Below are positions 8,069 to 16,400 of a stretch of 64,000 bases of DNA, in pieces (the first letter of the stretch is position 1; the number at the start of each line of letters is the position of its first letter). Origin of the DNA: Pseudomonas rhodesiae (GTDB lineage Bacteria > Pseudomonadota > Gammaproteobacteria > Pseudomonadales > Pseudomonadaceae); NCBI RefSeq assembly GCF_007858255.1, contig NZ_VFEU01000022.1, positions 1 to 64,000 of the forward strand, read 5' to 3'. Position numbers and translations under genes: made by a program. A model generated the notes under the pieces. That model was given only the letters and a program-made list of their open reading frames with translations. It searched no databases and had not been told where the DNA came from.

Positions 8069-9502
8069 TTAGTGCAAGGCGGCCTCTGCGGCCTGGATCG
8101 CGGCGAATTCTTCTTCGGGCGTGCCTGCTACCAAGTGATGCCGGCTGTAGAAAGCAAAGTAAGCAATTAATACTCCATAGATGATCGCCGCGCCAATCAC
8201 CACCCGCGGATCCACCAGAAAGCCCGCCACCACGGCCACACAGGCCAGTACCAGCGCGACGCCGGACGTGAAAATGCCGCCGGGCGTGCGGTAAGGACGT
8301 TCCATTTTGGGGCGACGCACGCGCAGAGTGATGTGCGCAGCCATCATCAACACATAGGAAATCGTCGCACCGAACACCGCCACCAGGATCAGCAGATCGC
8401 CCTGGCCAGTGAGGGACAGGCCGAACCCGATGATGCCGGGGATCACCAGCGCCAGTACCGGCGCCTTGCTTTTGTTGGTTTGCGACAGCTTGCGCGGCAG
8501 GTAGCCGGCGCGGGAAAGCGCGAAAATCTGCCGCGAATAGGCGTAGATGATCGAGAAAAAGCTCGCGATCAGCCCGGCCAGGCCGACCAGATTGACGAAG
8601 CTGCCCATCCAGGTCGAGCCGCCGTAGGACAACGCCAGTGCTTCCACCAACGGGTTACCCGATTTGACCAGCGCATAGGTGCCGGCGCCGCCCGGTGCGA
8701 TCACCAGAATCAGCAGGGCAAAACTGGTGAGCACCACAATGGCGCCGATCAGGCCACGGGGCAGGTCGCGCTTGGGGTTCTTGGTTTCTTCAGCGGCCAG
8801 CGGTACGCCTTCCACGGCGAGGAAAAACCAGATCGCATAAGGGATTGCCGCCCATACCCCGACGTAGCCGAAGGGCAGGAAGGTGCTGGCGCCCTTGGCT
8901 TCGGTCACCGGCACATCCAGCAAGTTGGCCATGTTGAAGTGCGGCACCATAGCCACAAGGAACACGCCCAGGGCAATCGCCGCAATGGCGGTGATCACGA
9001 ACATCAGCTTCAGCGCTTCGCCGACGCCGAAAATATGGATGCCGATAAACAGGATGTAGAACGCCAGATAAATCATCCAGCCGCCAATGCCGAATAGCGA
9101 CTCGCAATAGGCGCCGATAAATACCGCGATAGCGGCCGGGGCGATTGCGTATTCGATCAGGATGGCCGTTCCGGTGAGAAACCCGCCCCAGGGCCCGAAA
9201 GCGCTGCGGGCAAAGCCGTAGCCACCGCCGGCGGTGGGGATCATTGAGGACAGTTCGGCCAAGGAAAAGCACATGCACAAGTACATGGTGGCCATCAGTA
9301 AAGTTGCGAGGAACATGCCGCCCCAGCCGCCTTGGGCCAGGCCGAAGTTCCAGCCGGCATAATCGCCGGAGATCACGTAGGCAACGCCGAGGCCCACCAG
9401 CAGTACCCAGCCGGCGGCGCCTTTTTTCAGTTCGCGTTGTTGGAAGTAGTCGGTGTCGACTTTTTCGAAGTCGACAGAAGATCCAGTGGGTTCGCTAGGC
9501 AT
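8069..9502 (-). CDS. eat: Ethanolamine permease (APC superfamily)
   Basis: 477-residue amino acid-polyamine-organocation transporter with about 12 hydrophobic helices and short polar termini. It corresponds by context to PA4023 and brings in ethanolamine for EutBC. The helix-1 region GWVLLVGLGVAYVISGDYAGW and the later PIPYAIWFFLAVEGVPLAAEE-like stretch fit the ethanolamine permease subgroup. The start MPSEPTGSS was chosen because AAAGG lies before it; a longer open frame upstream runs back through a REP palindrome and has no family similarity. It sits between the aldehyde dehydrogenase and eutB in the operon. Confidence 0.93.
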   Translation of the reverse strand: MPSEPTGSSVDFEKVDTDYFQQRELKKGAAGWVLLVGLGVAYVISGDYAGWNFGLAQGGWGGMFLATLLMATMYLCMCFSLAELSSMIPTAGGGYGFARSAFGPWGGFLTGTAILIEYAIAPAAIAVFIGAYCESLFGIGGWMIYLAFYILFIGIHIFGVGEALKLMFVITAIAAIALGVFLVAMVPHFNMANLLDVPVTEAKGASTFLPFGYVGVWAAIPYAIWFFLAVEGVPLAAEETKNPKRDLPRGLIGAIVVLTSFALLILVIAPGGAGTYALVKSGNPLVEALALSYGGSTWMGSFVNLVGLAGLIASFFSIIYAYSRQIFALSRAGYLPRKLSQTNKSKAPVLALVIPGIIGFGLSLTGQGDLLILVAVFGATISYVLMMAAHITLRVRRPKMERPYRTPGGIFTSGVALVLACVAVVAGFLVDPRVVIGAAIIYGVLIAYFAFYSRHHLVAGTPEEEFAAIQAAEAALH

Positions 9503-9585
9503 GGAAAAGTACCTTTCATTGTTATTGTTTTTAACTCGGCCTCTGTGGGCCGGATGTATTCGCAAGTACTTATAAATATCTAAAT

Positions 9586-9612
9586 GTGGGAGGGGGCAGG
9601 CCCCCTCCCACA
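9586..9612. repeat. REP palindrome inside the eut operon
   Basis: Near-perfect inverted repeat with 13-bp arms (TGTGGGAGGGGGC / GCCCCCTCCCACA, 1-nt centre) between the aldehyde dehydrogenase stop and the permease start. In the operon transcript it would form a strong stem-loop that could protect the upstream message or reduce read-through. Confidence 0.8.
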
Positions 9613-9648
9613 GTTGATGGCATTTCAAAGATGGGAGGGTGTTGTGAG

Positions 9649-11169
9649 TTAGAAGAAGCCCAATGGATTAATGTCGTAACTCACCAGCAAGTTTTTGGTC
9701 TGCTGGTAGTGATCCAACATCATCTTGTGAGTCTCACGGCCCACGCCGGACTTCTTGTAACCGCCGAACGCGGCGTGCGCAGGGTACAGGTGGTAGCAGT
9801 TGGTCCATACGCGACCTGCTTTGATCGCCCGGCCCATGCGATAGGCGCGGTTGATATCGCGGGTCCACACGCCGGCACCCAGGCCGAACTCGGTGTCGTT
9901 GGCAATTGCCAGGGCTTCGGCTTCGTCCTTGAACGTGGTGATGCTCACCACCGGGCCGAAGATTTCTTCCTGGAACACGCGCATTTCGTTGGTGCCCTTA
10001 AGCAGGGTCGGCTGGATGTAGTAACCGCCGGCCATGTCGCCGCTGAGTTTCTCGACCTGGCCGCCGGCCAGCAGTTGCGCACCTTCGCCCTTGGCGATGT
10101 CCAGGTACGAGAGGATCTTGTCGAATTGCTGCTCGGACGCCTGGGCGCCGACCATGGTGTCGGTGTCCAGCGGGTCGCCGCGTTTGATCTGCTCGATCTT
10201 CTTCATCACCACTTTCATGAAATCGTCGTAGATCGACTCTTCCACCAGCGCGCGGGATGGGCAGGTGCAGACTTCGCCTTGGTTGAAGAATGCCAGCACC
10301 AAGCCTTCAGCGGCCTTTTCGATGAACGACGGTTCGGCTTTCATGATGTCGGCGAAGAAGATGTTCGGCGACTTGCCGCCCAGTTCGACGGTGGACGGGA
10401 TGATGTTGGTGGCCGCCGCGTGCATGATGTGCGAGCCCACCGGGGTTGAACCGGTAAAGGCGATCTTGGCGATGCGCTTGCTGGTGGCCAGGGCTTCGCC
10501 GGCTTCTTTGCCGAACCCGTGCACCACGTTCAGCACGCCCGGTGGCAGCAGGTCGCCGATCACTTCCATCAACACGTTGATGCCCAGCGGCGTCTGCTCG
10601 GCCGGCTTGAGCACGATGCAGTTACCGGCGGCCAGGGCCGGGGCGAGTTTCCAGGCGGCCATCAGCAGTGGGAAGTTCCAAGGAATGATCTGACCGACCA
10701 CGCCCAGCGGCTCATGGAAGTGATAGGACGCGGTGTGCTCATTGATCTCGGCGCTGGTGCCTTCCTGGGCGCGGATGCAGCCGGCGAAGTAACGGAAGTG
10801 GTCGGCAGCGAGGGGGATGTCGGCGTTGAGGGTTTCACGCACGGCTTTGCCGTTGTCCCAGGTCTCGGTAATGGCCAGCAGTTCGAGGTTCTGCTCGATG
10901 CGATCGGCGATTTTCAGCAGCACCAGCGAGCGGTCCTGGGCTGAGGTTTTGCCCCAGGCGTCGGCGGCGGCATGGGCGGCGTCCAGCGCTTTATCGATGT
11001 CCTTGGCAGTGGAGCGGGGGAATTCGGCGATAGGCTTGCCGTTGACCGGCGAGGTGTTGGTGAAATAGTTGCCATCGACCGGCGCAACGAACTCGCCACC
11101 GATGTAGTTGCCGTACTTGGCCTTGAACGAAACGATCGCGCCTTCAGTACCGGGGTGTGCGTAACGCAT
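9649..11169 (-). CDS. exaC: NAD-dependent acetaldehyde dehydrogenase
   Basis: 506 residues. It oxidises the acetaldehyde released by ethanolamine ammonia-lyase to acetate. Class features: VELGGKSPNIFF with the general-base Glu, the catalytic Cys in NQGEVCTCPSRALVEE near residue 300, and the C-terminal YPAHAAFGGYKKSGVGRE. It is the first gene of the eut transcript; a sigma54 promoter lies about 70 bp upstream. The PAO1 counterpart is PA4022 (exaC2). Its exact substrate range cannot be read from sequence. Confidence 0.94.
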   Translation of the reverse strand: MRYAHPGTEGAIVSFKAKYGNYIGGEFVAPVDGNYFTNTSPVNGKPIAEFPRSTAKDIDKALDAAHAAADAWGKTSAQDRSLVLLKIADRIEQNLELLAITETWDNGKAVRETLNADIPLAADHFRYFAGCIRAQEGTSAEINEHTASYHFHEPLGVVGQIIPWNFPLLMAAWKLAPALAAGNCIVLKPAEQTPLGINVLMEVIGDLLPPGVLNVVHGFGKEAGEALATSKRIAKIAFTGSTPVGSHIMHAAATNIIPSTVELGGKSPNIFFADIMKAEPSFIEKAAEGLVLAFFNQGEVCTCPSRALVEESIYDDFMKVVMKKIEQIKRGDPLDTDTMVGAQASEQQFDKILSYLDIAKGEGAQLLAGGQVEKLSGDMAGGYYIQPTLLKGTNEMRVFQEEIFGPVVSITTFKDEAEALAIANDTEFGLGAGVWTRDINRAYRMGRAIKAGRVWTNCYHLYPAHAAFGGYKKSGVGRETHKMMLDHYQQTKNLLVSYDINPLGFF

Positions 11170-11235
11170 GGTGGGTATCTCCTGGCTTTTTTATGTTTAT
11201 TGGAGTGCAGCGCTCAAGCGCTTGGTAAAGCGTAG

Positions 11236-11251
11236 AGCAAAGGTTGGGCCA
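11236..11251 (-). promoter_or_regulatory. Sigma54 promoter of the eut operon
   Basis: On the minus strand TGGCCC-N5-TTGCT matches the -24/-12 consensus TGGCAC-N5-TTGCW, with the invariant GG and GC correctly spaced. It lies 67 bp upstream of the exaC ATG. The divergent gene encodes a sigma54 activator, which supports it. Confidence 0.8.
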
Positions 11252-11306
11252 CTGCGTTGTGGGCCAGGTAAATCAAGGGGTTGGGGTTTGTTGCAAAGGG
11301 TTGCTG

Positions 11307-11344
11307 TGGCACGCGCGATACAGCGGGTGTGACAGTTTGTGCCA
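11307..11344. promoter_or_regulatory. Possible upstream activator site
   Basis: Inverted hexamers TGGCAC (11307-11312) and GTGCCA (11339-11344), with TGTGACA between them, lie 55-110 bp upstream of the sigma54 promoter. This is a typical place for an enhancer-binding protein. Assignment to the neighbouring activator is inference. Confidence 0.35.
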
Positions 11345-11443
11345 TAAACGGTACAGCTTATGACCAGTGGGCCGACTCGGGATTGCATCCATCACAGGGC
11401 TGGAGGATGCTGGACGCTCTCACGCCGGGAGAATAATAAGAAC

Positions 11444-13357
11444 ATGCACAACGATCATTTCAGTCGCCATGCCCAGCAGGTCCTGACAGTGGCGCGTGGC
11501 CGCGACCCATCGAGCGATCCTTCCATCGCTCGTTCCTGGCTGCGGTGCCTGGAGGATTACCACCTCGACCCTGCGCAAACCATCGCTCCCACCGTGCTCG
11601 AACACGGCCGCCTGCTCGAAAGCCGTGAGCGTCTGCAGCAAGTACTGCAAATCGCCGGCAGCGAGATGAACAGCCTGCACCAACAACTCTCAGGTGCCGG
11701 CCACGCGGTGCTGCTGACCGATGCGCGCGGAGTGATCCTCAACTGTGTCACCGCGCCCTCCGAGCGTAGGGTTTTCGAGCACGCCGGGTTGTGGCTCGGT
11801 GCCGATTGGAGTGAGGCCAGCGAAGGCACCAATGGCATCGGCACCTGCCTGGTTGAACGTCAACCCTTGACGATTCATCGGGATGAGCATTTTCGCGGCC
11901 GGCACACCGGGCTGACCTGTTCGGCCAGCCCAGTGTTCGACCCCCATGGCGAGCTGCTGGCCGTGTTGGATGTGTCATCGGCTCGCGAGGCGGTGTCGCG
12001 CCAGAGCCAGTTCCACACCATGGCGCTGGTGAACCTGTCGGCCAAGATGATCGAAAGCTGTTACTTCCTGCGTCACTTTGAGCACCACTGGCTGTTGCGT
12101 TTTCATTTACAGGCCGAGTCCGTGGGGTTATTCAGCGAAGGCTTGCTGGCCTTCGATGGCGAAGGACGCATATGCGCGGTCAACCAGAGCGCCTTGAACC
12201 TGCTGGGTCAAGTGCGCGACGGGTTGTTGGGGCGACCGGTGGAGGCCTTTTTCGAGTGTTCCCTGGATCAACTACTCTGTCGCGCCAGCGCTACGGCCAC
12301 TGCCAGTTGGCCCCTGCGCACGCGGGAGGGGCGGCATTTGTTCGCCGCCTTGCGTGGCCGGCCGCGCCGCGTGTCGGCCGTGCTGGCGCCTGCGCCGAAC
12401 CCAGCCCCGCAACCTGCGCGCCAGCCCGATATCTGCCTGGGCGACCCGTCGTTGCAGGAGGGGTTTCGCAAGGCGCTGCGGGTATTCGAGCGCGACGTGC
12501 CGTTGCTGATCAACGGCGAAACCGGCTCCGGCAAGGAAGCCTTCGCCAAAGCCGTCCACCACGCCAGCCAGCGCGTCGACAAGGCCTTTATCGCCCTCAA
12601 TTGCGCGGCGATCCCGGAAAGCCTGATCGAAAGCGAACTGTTCGGTTATCGCGGTGGCAGCTTTACCGGTGCACGCAAAGAAGGCATGCCCGGCAAATTG
12701 CAGCAGGCCGACGGTGGCACGCTGTTTCTGGATGAAATCGGAGACATGCCGCTGGCCCTGCAAACCCGGCTATTGCGGGTGCTGGAAGACCGCCAAGTGG
12801 TGCCCATTGGTGGCGAGCCCCAGGCGGTGAACGTGCGCATCATCAGTGCCACTCACCGAAACCTGTCGGAGCGCGTACGGAACGGTAGCTTTCGCGAAGA
12901 TTTGTATTACCGGCTCAACGGTCTGGAAGTCAGCCTGCCACCGTTGCGTGAACGCAGCGATAAGGCGCAGTTGCTGGAGTTTCTCCTGGCGCAGGAGGCG
13001 CATGGGCAGACAATAGTGTTGGATGCGGCGGCGCGCTCGGCACTGTTGGGTTTCAGCTGGCCGGGGAATGTGCGGCAACTGCGTACGGTGCTGCGCACGC
13101 TGGCAGCGCTGTGTGACAACGGACGTGTGGGCTTGGAAGATCTGCCTGTCGCGATCCGTCAGGCCCACCCGCAGGCCCTGACCGAGGCGGCGCAGCTGGA
13201 GTCGCCGTTGGACGATGCCGAGCGCCTGGCGTTACTGGCCGTGCTGGAGCAACAACGCTGGCATATGACACTCACGGCGCAGCAGCTCGGTATCAGCCGC
13301 AATACCCTTTATAGAAAGCTGCGCAGACACGGGATCGCCCGCCAGGCTATCAGCTAA
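11444..13357 (+). CDS. eatR: Sigma54-dependent activator of ethanolamine catabolism
   Basis: 637-residue AcoR-like enhancer-binding protein. An N-terminal GAF sensor region (about 45-200) is followed by a PAS-like part, an AAA+ domain with Walker A GETGSGKEAF, the sigma54-contact loop GSFTGA (instead of the usual GAFTGA), Walker B GTLFLDEIGDMP, and a C-terminal Fis-type helix-turn-helix (TAQQLGISRNTLYRKL). The ATG at MHNDHFSR has GGGAGA upstream. By position and type it matches PA4021 (EatR), which activates the adjacent ethanolamine genes with RpoN. It is transcribed divergently from the operon. Confidence 0.9.
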   Translation: MHNDHFSRHAQQVLTVARGRDPSSDPSIARSWLRCLEDYHLDPAQTIAPTVLEHGRLLESRERLQQVLQIAGSEMNSLHQQLSGAGHAVLLTDARGVILNCVTAPSERRVFEHAGLWLGADWSEASEGTNGIGTCLVERQPLTIHRDEHFRGRHTGLTCSASPVFDPHGELLAVLDVSSAREAVSRQSQFHTMALVNLSAKMIESCYFLRHFEHHWLLRFHLQAESVGLFSEGLLAFDGEGRICAVNQSALNLLGQVRDGLLGRPVEAFFECSLDQLLCRASATATASWPLRTREGRHLFAALRGRPRRVSAVLAPAPNPAPQPARQPDICLGDPSLQEGFRKALRVFERDVPLLINGETGSGKEAFAKAVHHASQRVDKAFIALNCAAIPESLIESELFGYRGGSFTGARKEGMPGKLQQADGGTLFLDEIGDMPLALQTRLLRVLEDRQVVPIGGEPQAVNVRIISATHRNLSERVRNGSFREDLYYRLNGLEVSLPPLRERSDKAQLLEFLLAQEAHGQTIVLDAAARSALLGFSWPGNVRQLRTVLRTLAALCDNGRVGLEDLPVAIRQAHPQALTEAAQLESPLDDAERLALLAVLEQQRWHMTLTAQQLGISRNTLYRKLRRHGIARQAIS

Positions 13358-13414
13358 AGAGTGCGAATTTCCCCACCCTACGCTAACCTGCCTCGATGTT
13401 TTACGAGGTCGACT

Positions 13415-14764
13415 ATGCACATTCATATTCTCGGTATTTGCGGCACGTTCATGGGCTCGATGGCGGTTCTGGCCAAAGAGCTGGGCCATCATGTCACCGG
13501 CTCCGATGCCAATGTTTACCCACCCATGAGCACGCAACTGGAAGCTCAGGGCATTGAGTTGACCCAAGGCTACGACCCGGCGCAATTTGAGCCGGTCCCG
13601 GACCTGGTCGTGATCGGCAACGCTATGTCCCGTGGCAATCCGGCGGTCGAGTACGTGCTCAATAAAGGCTTACCTTATGTGTCCGGCCCGCAGTGGCTGG
13701 CGGACCATGTGTTGCAAGGTCGCTGGGTATTGGCTGTTGCGGGCACCCACGGCAAGACCACCACCAGCAGCATGCTGGCCTGGGTGCTGGAGCATGCGGG
13801 CATGAGCCCGGGCTTCCTGATCGGCGGCGTGCCGCAGAACTTCTCGGTATCGGCGCGTCTGGGCGAGACCCCGTTTTTCGTGATCGAGGCGGATGAATAC
13901 GACAGCGCTTTCTTCGACAAGCGTTCCAAGTTCGTGCACTACCGTCCGCGCACGGCGATTTTGAACAATTTGGAATTCGATCACGCGGATATCTTCCCCG
14001 ATCTGGCGGCGATCGAACGGCAGTTCCACCATTTGGTGCGCACCATTCCGAGCGAGGGGCTGGTGATCCACCCGACCACCGAACCGGCCCTGCAGCGAGT
14101 GATCGATATGGGCTGCTGGACCCCGGTGCAAACCACCGGTGTCGGCGGGCAGTGGCAGGTCAAGTTGCTCAGTAACGACGGCTCGCGATTTGAGGTGCTG
14201 TTCGAAGGCGAGGCCCAAGGTGTTGTCGATTGGGGCATGACCGGTCAGCACAACGTGGCCAACGCATTGGTGACCCTGGCGGCGGCGCGGCATGTGGGCG
14301 TGGTTCCGGCCATGGGCATTGCGGCGTTGAGCGCATTTAAAAGCGTGAAGCGCCGGATGGAAAAAGTCGCCGACGTGAATGGGATTACCATCTACGACGA
14401 CTTTGCCCACCACCCGACGGCCATTGCCACCACCCTCGACGGCCTGCGCAAACAGGTCGGTGATGCGCCGATCATCGCCATTGTCGAACCGCGCTCCAAC
14501 TCCATGAAACTCGGCGCCCACCGCGACGGCTTGCCGGAAAGCGTCAATGATGCCGACCAGGCCGTGTGGTACGCCCCGGCCAACCTCGGCTGGGACCTGC
14601 CGGCCATTGCCGCGCAGTGCACAGTGCCTTCGCAAGTGTGCGACTCCATCGAAGGCATCATTGCGTTCGTCAAACAAAAAGCCACGCCGGGCACCCATGT
14701 GGTGGTCATGAGCAACGGTGGTTTCGGCGGCCTGCATGGCAAGCTGGCCGAGGCCCTGAAATGA
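13415..14764 (+). CDS. mpl: UDP-MurNAc:L-Ala-D-Glu-mDAP tripeptide ligase
   Basis: 449-residue Mur ligase family enzyme that reattaches recovered murein tripeptide to UDP-MurNAc for peptidoglycan recycling in the cytoplasm. N-terminal HILGICGTFMG is the Mpl-specific nucleotide fold start, GTHGKTTTSSML is the ATP P-loop, and VFVIEADEYDSAF-type and DDFAHHPTA segments follow. The ATG is preceded by ACGAGG. The stop overlaps the ubiX start. Several other murein enzymes lie in this window. Confidence 0.96.
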   Translation: MHIHILGICGTFMGSMAVLAKELGHHVTGSDANVYPPMSTQLEAQGIELTQGYDPAQFEPVPDLVVIGNAMSRGNPAVEYVLNKGLPYVSGPQWLADHVLQGRWVLAVAGTHGKTTTSSMLAWVLEHAGMSPGFLIGGVPQNFSVSARLGETPFFVIEADEYDSAFFDKRSKFVHYRPRTAILNNLEFDHADIFPDLAAIERQFHHLVRTIPSEGLVIHPTTEPALQRVIDMGCWTPVQTTGVGGQWQVKLLSNDGSRFEVLFEGEAQGVVDWGMTGQHNVANALVTLAAARHVGVVPAMGIAALSAFKSVKRRMEKVADVNGITIYDDFAHHPTAIATTLDGLRKQVGDAPIIAIVEPRSNSMKLGAHRDGLPESVNDADQAVWYAPANLGWDLPAIAAQCTVPSQVCDSIEGIIAFVKQKATPGTHVVVMSNGGFGGLHGKLAEALK

Positions 14765-15390
14765 GCGGGCCGGAACGCGTCACCCTGGCGATGACCGGCG
14801 CATCCGGCGCCCCCTATGGCTTGCGCTTGCTCGATTGCCTGGTGCGCGAGGACCGGGAGGTGCACTTCTTGATTTCCAAAGCCGCGCAATTGGTGCTGGC
14901 CACAGAGACCGATGTGGCGCTGCCCGCCAAGGTGCAATCGATGCAAGCCTTTCTCACCGAGTACACCGGTGCGGCGGCGGGGCAGATCAAGGTCTACGGC
15001 AAGGAAGACTGGATGTCGCCGGTGGCCTCGGGCTCCGGTGCCCCGGCGGCGATGGTGGTGGTGCCGTGTTCTACCGGCACCTTGTCGGCGATTGCCACCG
15101 GCGCCTGCAACAATTTGATCGAGCGCGCGGCGGACGTGACCTTGAAGGAGCGGCGCCAACTGATTCTGGTGCCGCGCGAGGCGCCGTATTCGAGCATTCA
15201 CCTGGAGCACATGCTCAAGCTATCGAATATGGGCGTGACGATTTTGCCGGCGTCGCCGGGCTTCTATCACCAGCCGCAAACCATCGATGATCTGGTGGAT
15301 TTTGTAGTGGCGCGCATTCTCAACCTGTTGAATATCCCCCAGGACATGCTGCCGCGGTGGGGCGAGCACCATTTGAGCAGCGATGAATAA
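14761..15390 (+). CDS. ubiX: Flavin prenyltransferase UbiX
   Basis: 209 residues. UbiX prenylates FMN to give the cofactor of UbiD-type decarboxylases in ubiquinone synthesis. The family opening VTLAMTGASGAPYGLRLL is present, with the central VVVPCSTGTLSAIATG and the C-terminal PREAPYSSIHLEHMLKL segment that forms the dimethylallyl phosphate site. The start ATG overlaps the mpl stop by 4 bp (ATGA), so expression is coupled. It also overlaps the following small lipoprotein gene by 8 bp. Confidence 0.96.
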   Translation: MSGPERVTLAMTGASGAPYGLRLLDCLVREDREVHFLISKAAQLVLATETDVALPAKVQSMQAFLTEYTGAAAGQIKVYGKEDWMSPVASGSGAPAAMVVVPCSTGTLSAIATGACNNLIERAADVTLKERRQLILVPREAPYSSIHLEHMLKLSNMGVTILPASPGFYHQPQTIDDLVDFVVARILNLLNIPQDMLPRWGEHHLSSDE

Positions 15391-15667
15391 GGCGCTGCTG
15401 GTGCTGCTGGCGTTGCACCTGACCGGCTGCGCCACGGCGCGCACGTTGGACGCAGCCAAGCCGAACGCGCCGGTGGTGTATGCCGGCACGCGTTTGGATT
15501 TATATGCGATGAATGGCGGCTGCTGCGCCAAGGACCGGTTTGGGGCCGAGGCGCCGAGCTATCCCGGCATCGACCTGCCGGCCAGTGCGTTGCTCGACAC
15601 CTTGCTGTTGCCACTGTCGGTGTTGACGGTGCTGGGGGTGGGGTTCAACGCCACGGGCGGGCTTTAA
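15383..15667 (+). CDS. YceK/YidQ-type small lipoprotein
   Basis: 94-residue predicted lipoprotein. Signal peptide with lipobox LTGC (Cys at residue 16), then a short domain with NAPVVYAGTRLDLYAM, paired cysteines (GGCC) and the conserved PGIDLPASALLDTLLLPLSV hydrophobic end seen in YceK/DUF1375 proteins. Overlap with the end of ubiX suggests the same transcript. The role of the family is unknown; outer- or inner-membrane anchoring cannot be decided. Confidence 0.82.
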   Translation: MNKALLVLLALHLTGCATARTLDAAKPNAPVVYAGTRLDLYAMNGGCCAKDRFGAEAPSYPGIDLPASALLDTLLLPLSVLTVLGVGFNATGGL

Positions 15668-15697
15668 CCTGGGTTTACAGGTCAGTTGCCCCTCCGG

Positions 15698-15724
15698 CAT
15701 CGGGGGCAAGCCCCTTCGCACATT
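15698..15724. repeat. Single REP element
   Basis: GCATCGGGGGCAAGCCCCTTC palindrome between two convergent genes; a solo, slightly degenerate REP copy. Confidence 0.7.
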
Positions 15725-15729
15725 TGGGT

Positions 15730-16371
15730 TTATTTACCGAGCTTGCGCAGTTCGTCTGACTCCACCACCCGCACCCCGTCTTGCTCTTCCAGCGCCAAGC
15801 GCCACATGGCGCGGGCCAGTTCGCACACTTCGATGCCGTGGTATTTACCCGGAATCAGACGCGACAGCGGGCCGGCCAGTTGTTCGGCCAGGCGCGGTTT
15901 GAGGCGTTCGCCCAGCAGCAACGATGGGCGCACGATGGTCAGTTGTGGCCAGTCCTGAGCTTTGAGCGCTTCTTCCATTTCCCCTTTCACGCGGTTGTAG
16001 AAGATCGAAGACTTTGGATCGGCGCCAATTGCGCTGATTACGATCAGGTGCCGCGCGCCCATTTCCCGGGCGCGCTTGGCGAAAGCCACCACCATGTCCA
16101 GGTCCACCGCGCGAAACGCTTCTTCGGAGCCTGCTTGCTTGATGGTGGTGCCCAGGCAGCAGAAAGCAATGTCTACCTGGCCGCTGAGCTGGGGCAGGAA
16201 CACCGCCGGGTCGCCCACTGGGTTTTCCAGGCGCGGATGTTCGGCCAACGGTTTGCGGCTGGGCGCAAGTACACGGGTGACGGTGGGTTCGTTGAGCAGG
16301 CGGTCGAGCAGGTGTTCGCCCGTTAGGCCGGAGGCTCCGGCAAGCAAAATATGCTGAGGCGTCAGGTACAT
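15730..16371 (-). CDS. NAD(P)-binding Rossmann oxidoreductase
   Basis: 213 residues, similar to atypical short-chain dehydrogenases (YwnB/TIP30-like). The dinucleotide motif GASGLTGEHLL is at residues 13-23, DIAFCCLGTTIKQAGSEEAF near 75-95 and HLIVISAIGADPKSSIFYNRVKGEME near 110-135 with the Tyr/Lys-like region. Substrate unknown. It is a lone gene on the minus strand with its upstream side facing the MORN/C13 gene. Confidence 0.82.
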   Translation of the reverse strand: MYLTPQHILLAGASGLTGEHLLDRLLNEPTVTRVLAPSRKPLAEHPRLENPVGDPAVFLPQLSGQVDIAFCCLGTTIKQAGSEEAFRAVDLDMVVAFAKRAREMGARHLIVISAIGADPKSSIFYNRVKGEMEEALKAQDWPQLTIVRPSLLLGERLKPRLAEQLAGPLSRLIPGKYHGIEVCELARAMWRLALEEQDGVRVVESDELRKLGK

Positions 16372-16400
16372 GGTGTTTCCCCCTTGTTACAAGGTTCAGC

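Noticed and set aside
15668..15729. REP at 15698 as terminator of the ubiX transcript
   Set aside because: It could end transcription, but there is no T-run and the same sequence recurs as a mobile repeat; kept only as a repeat.
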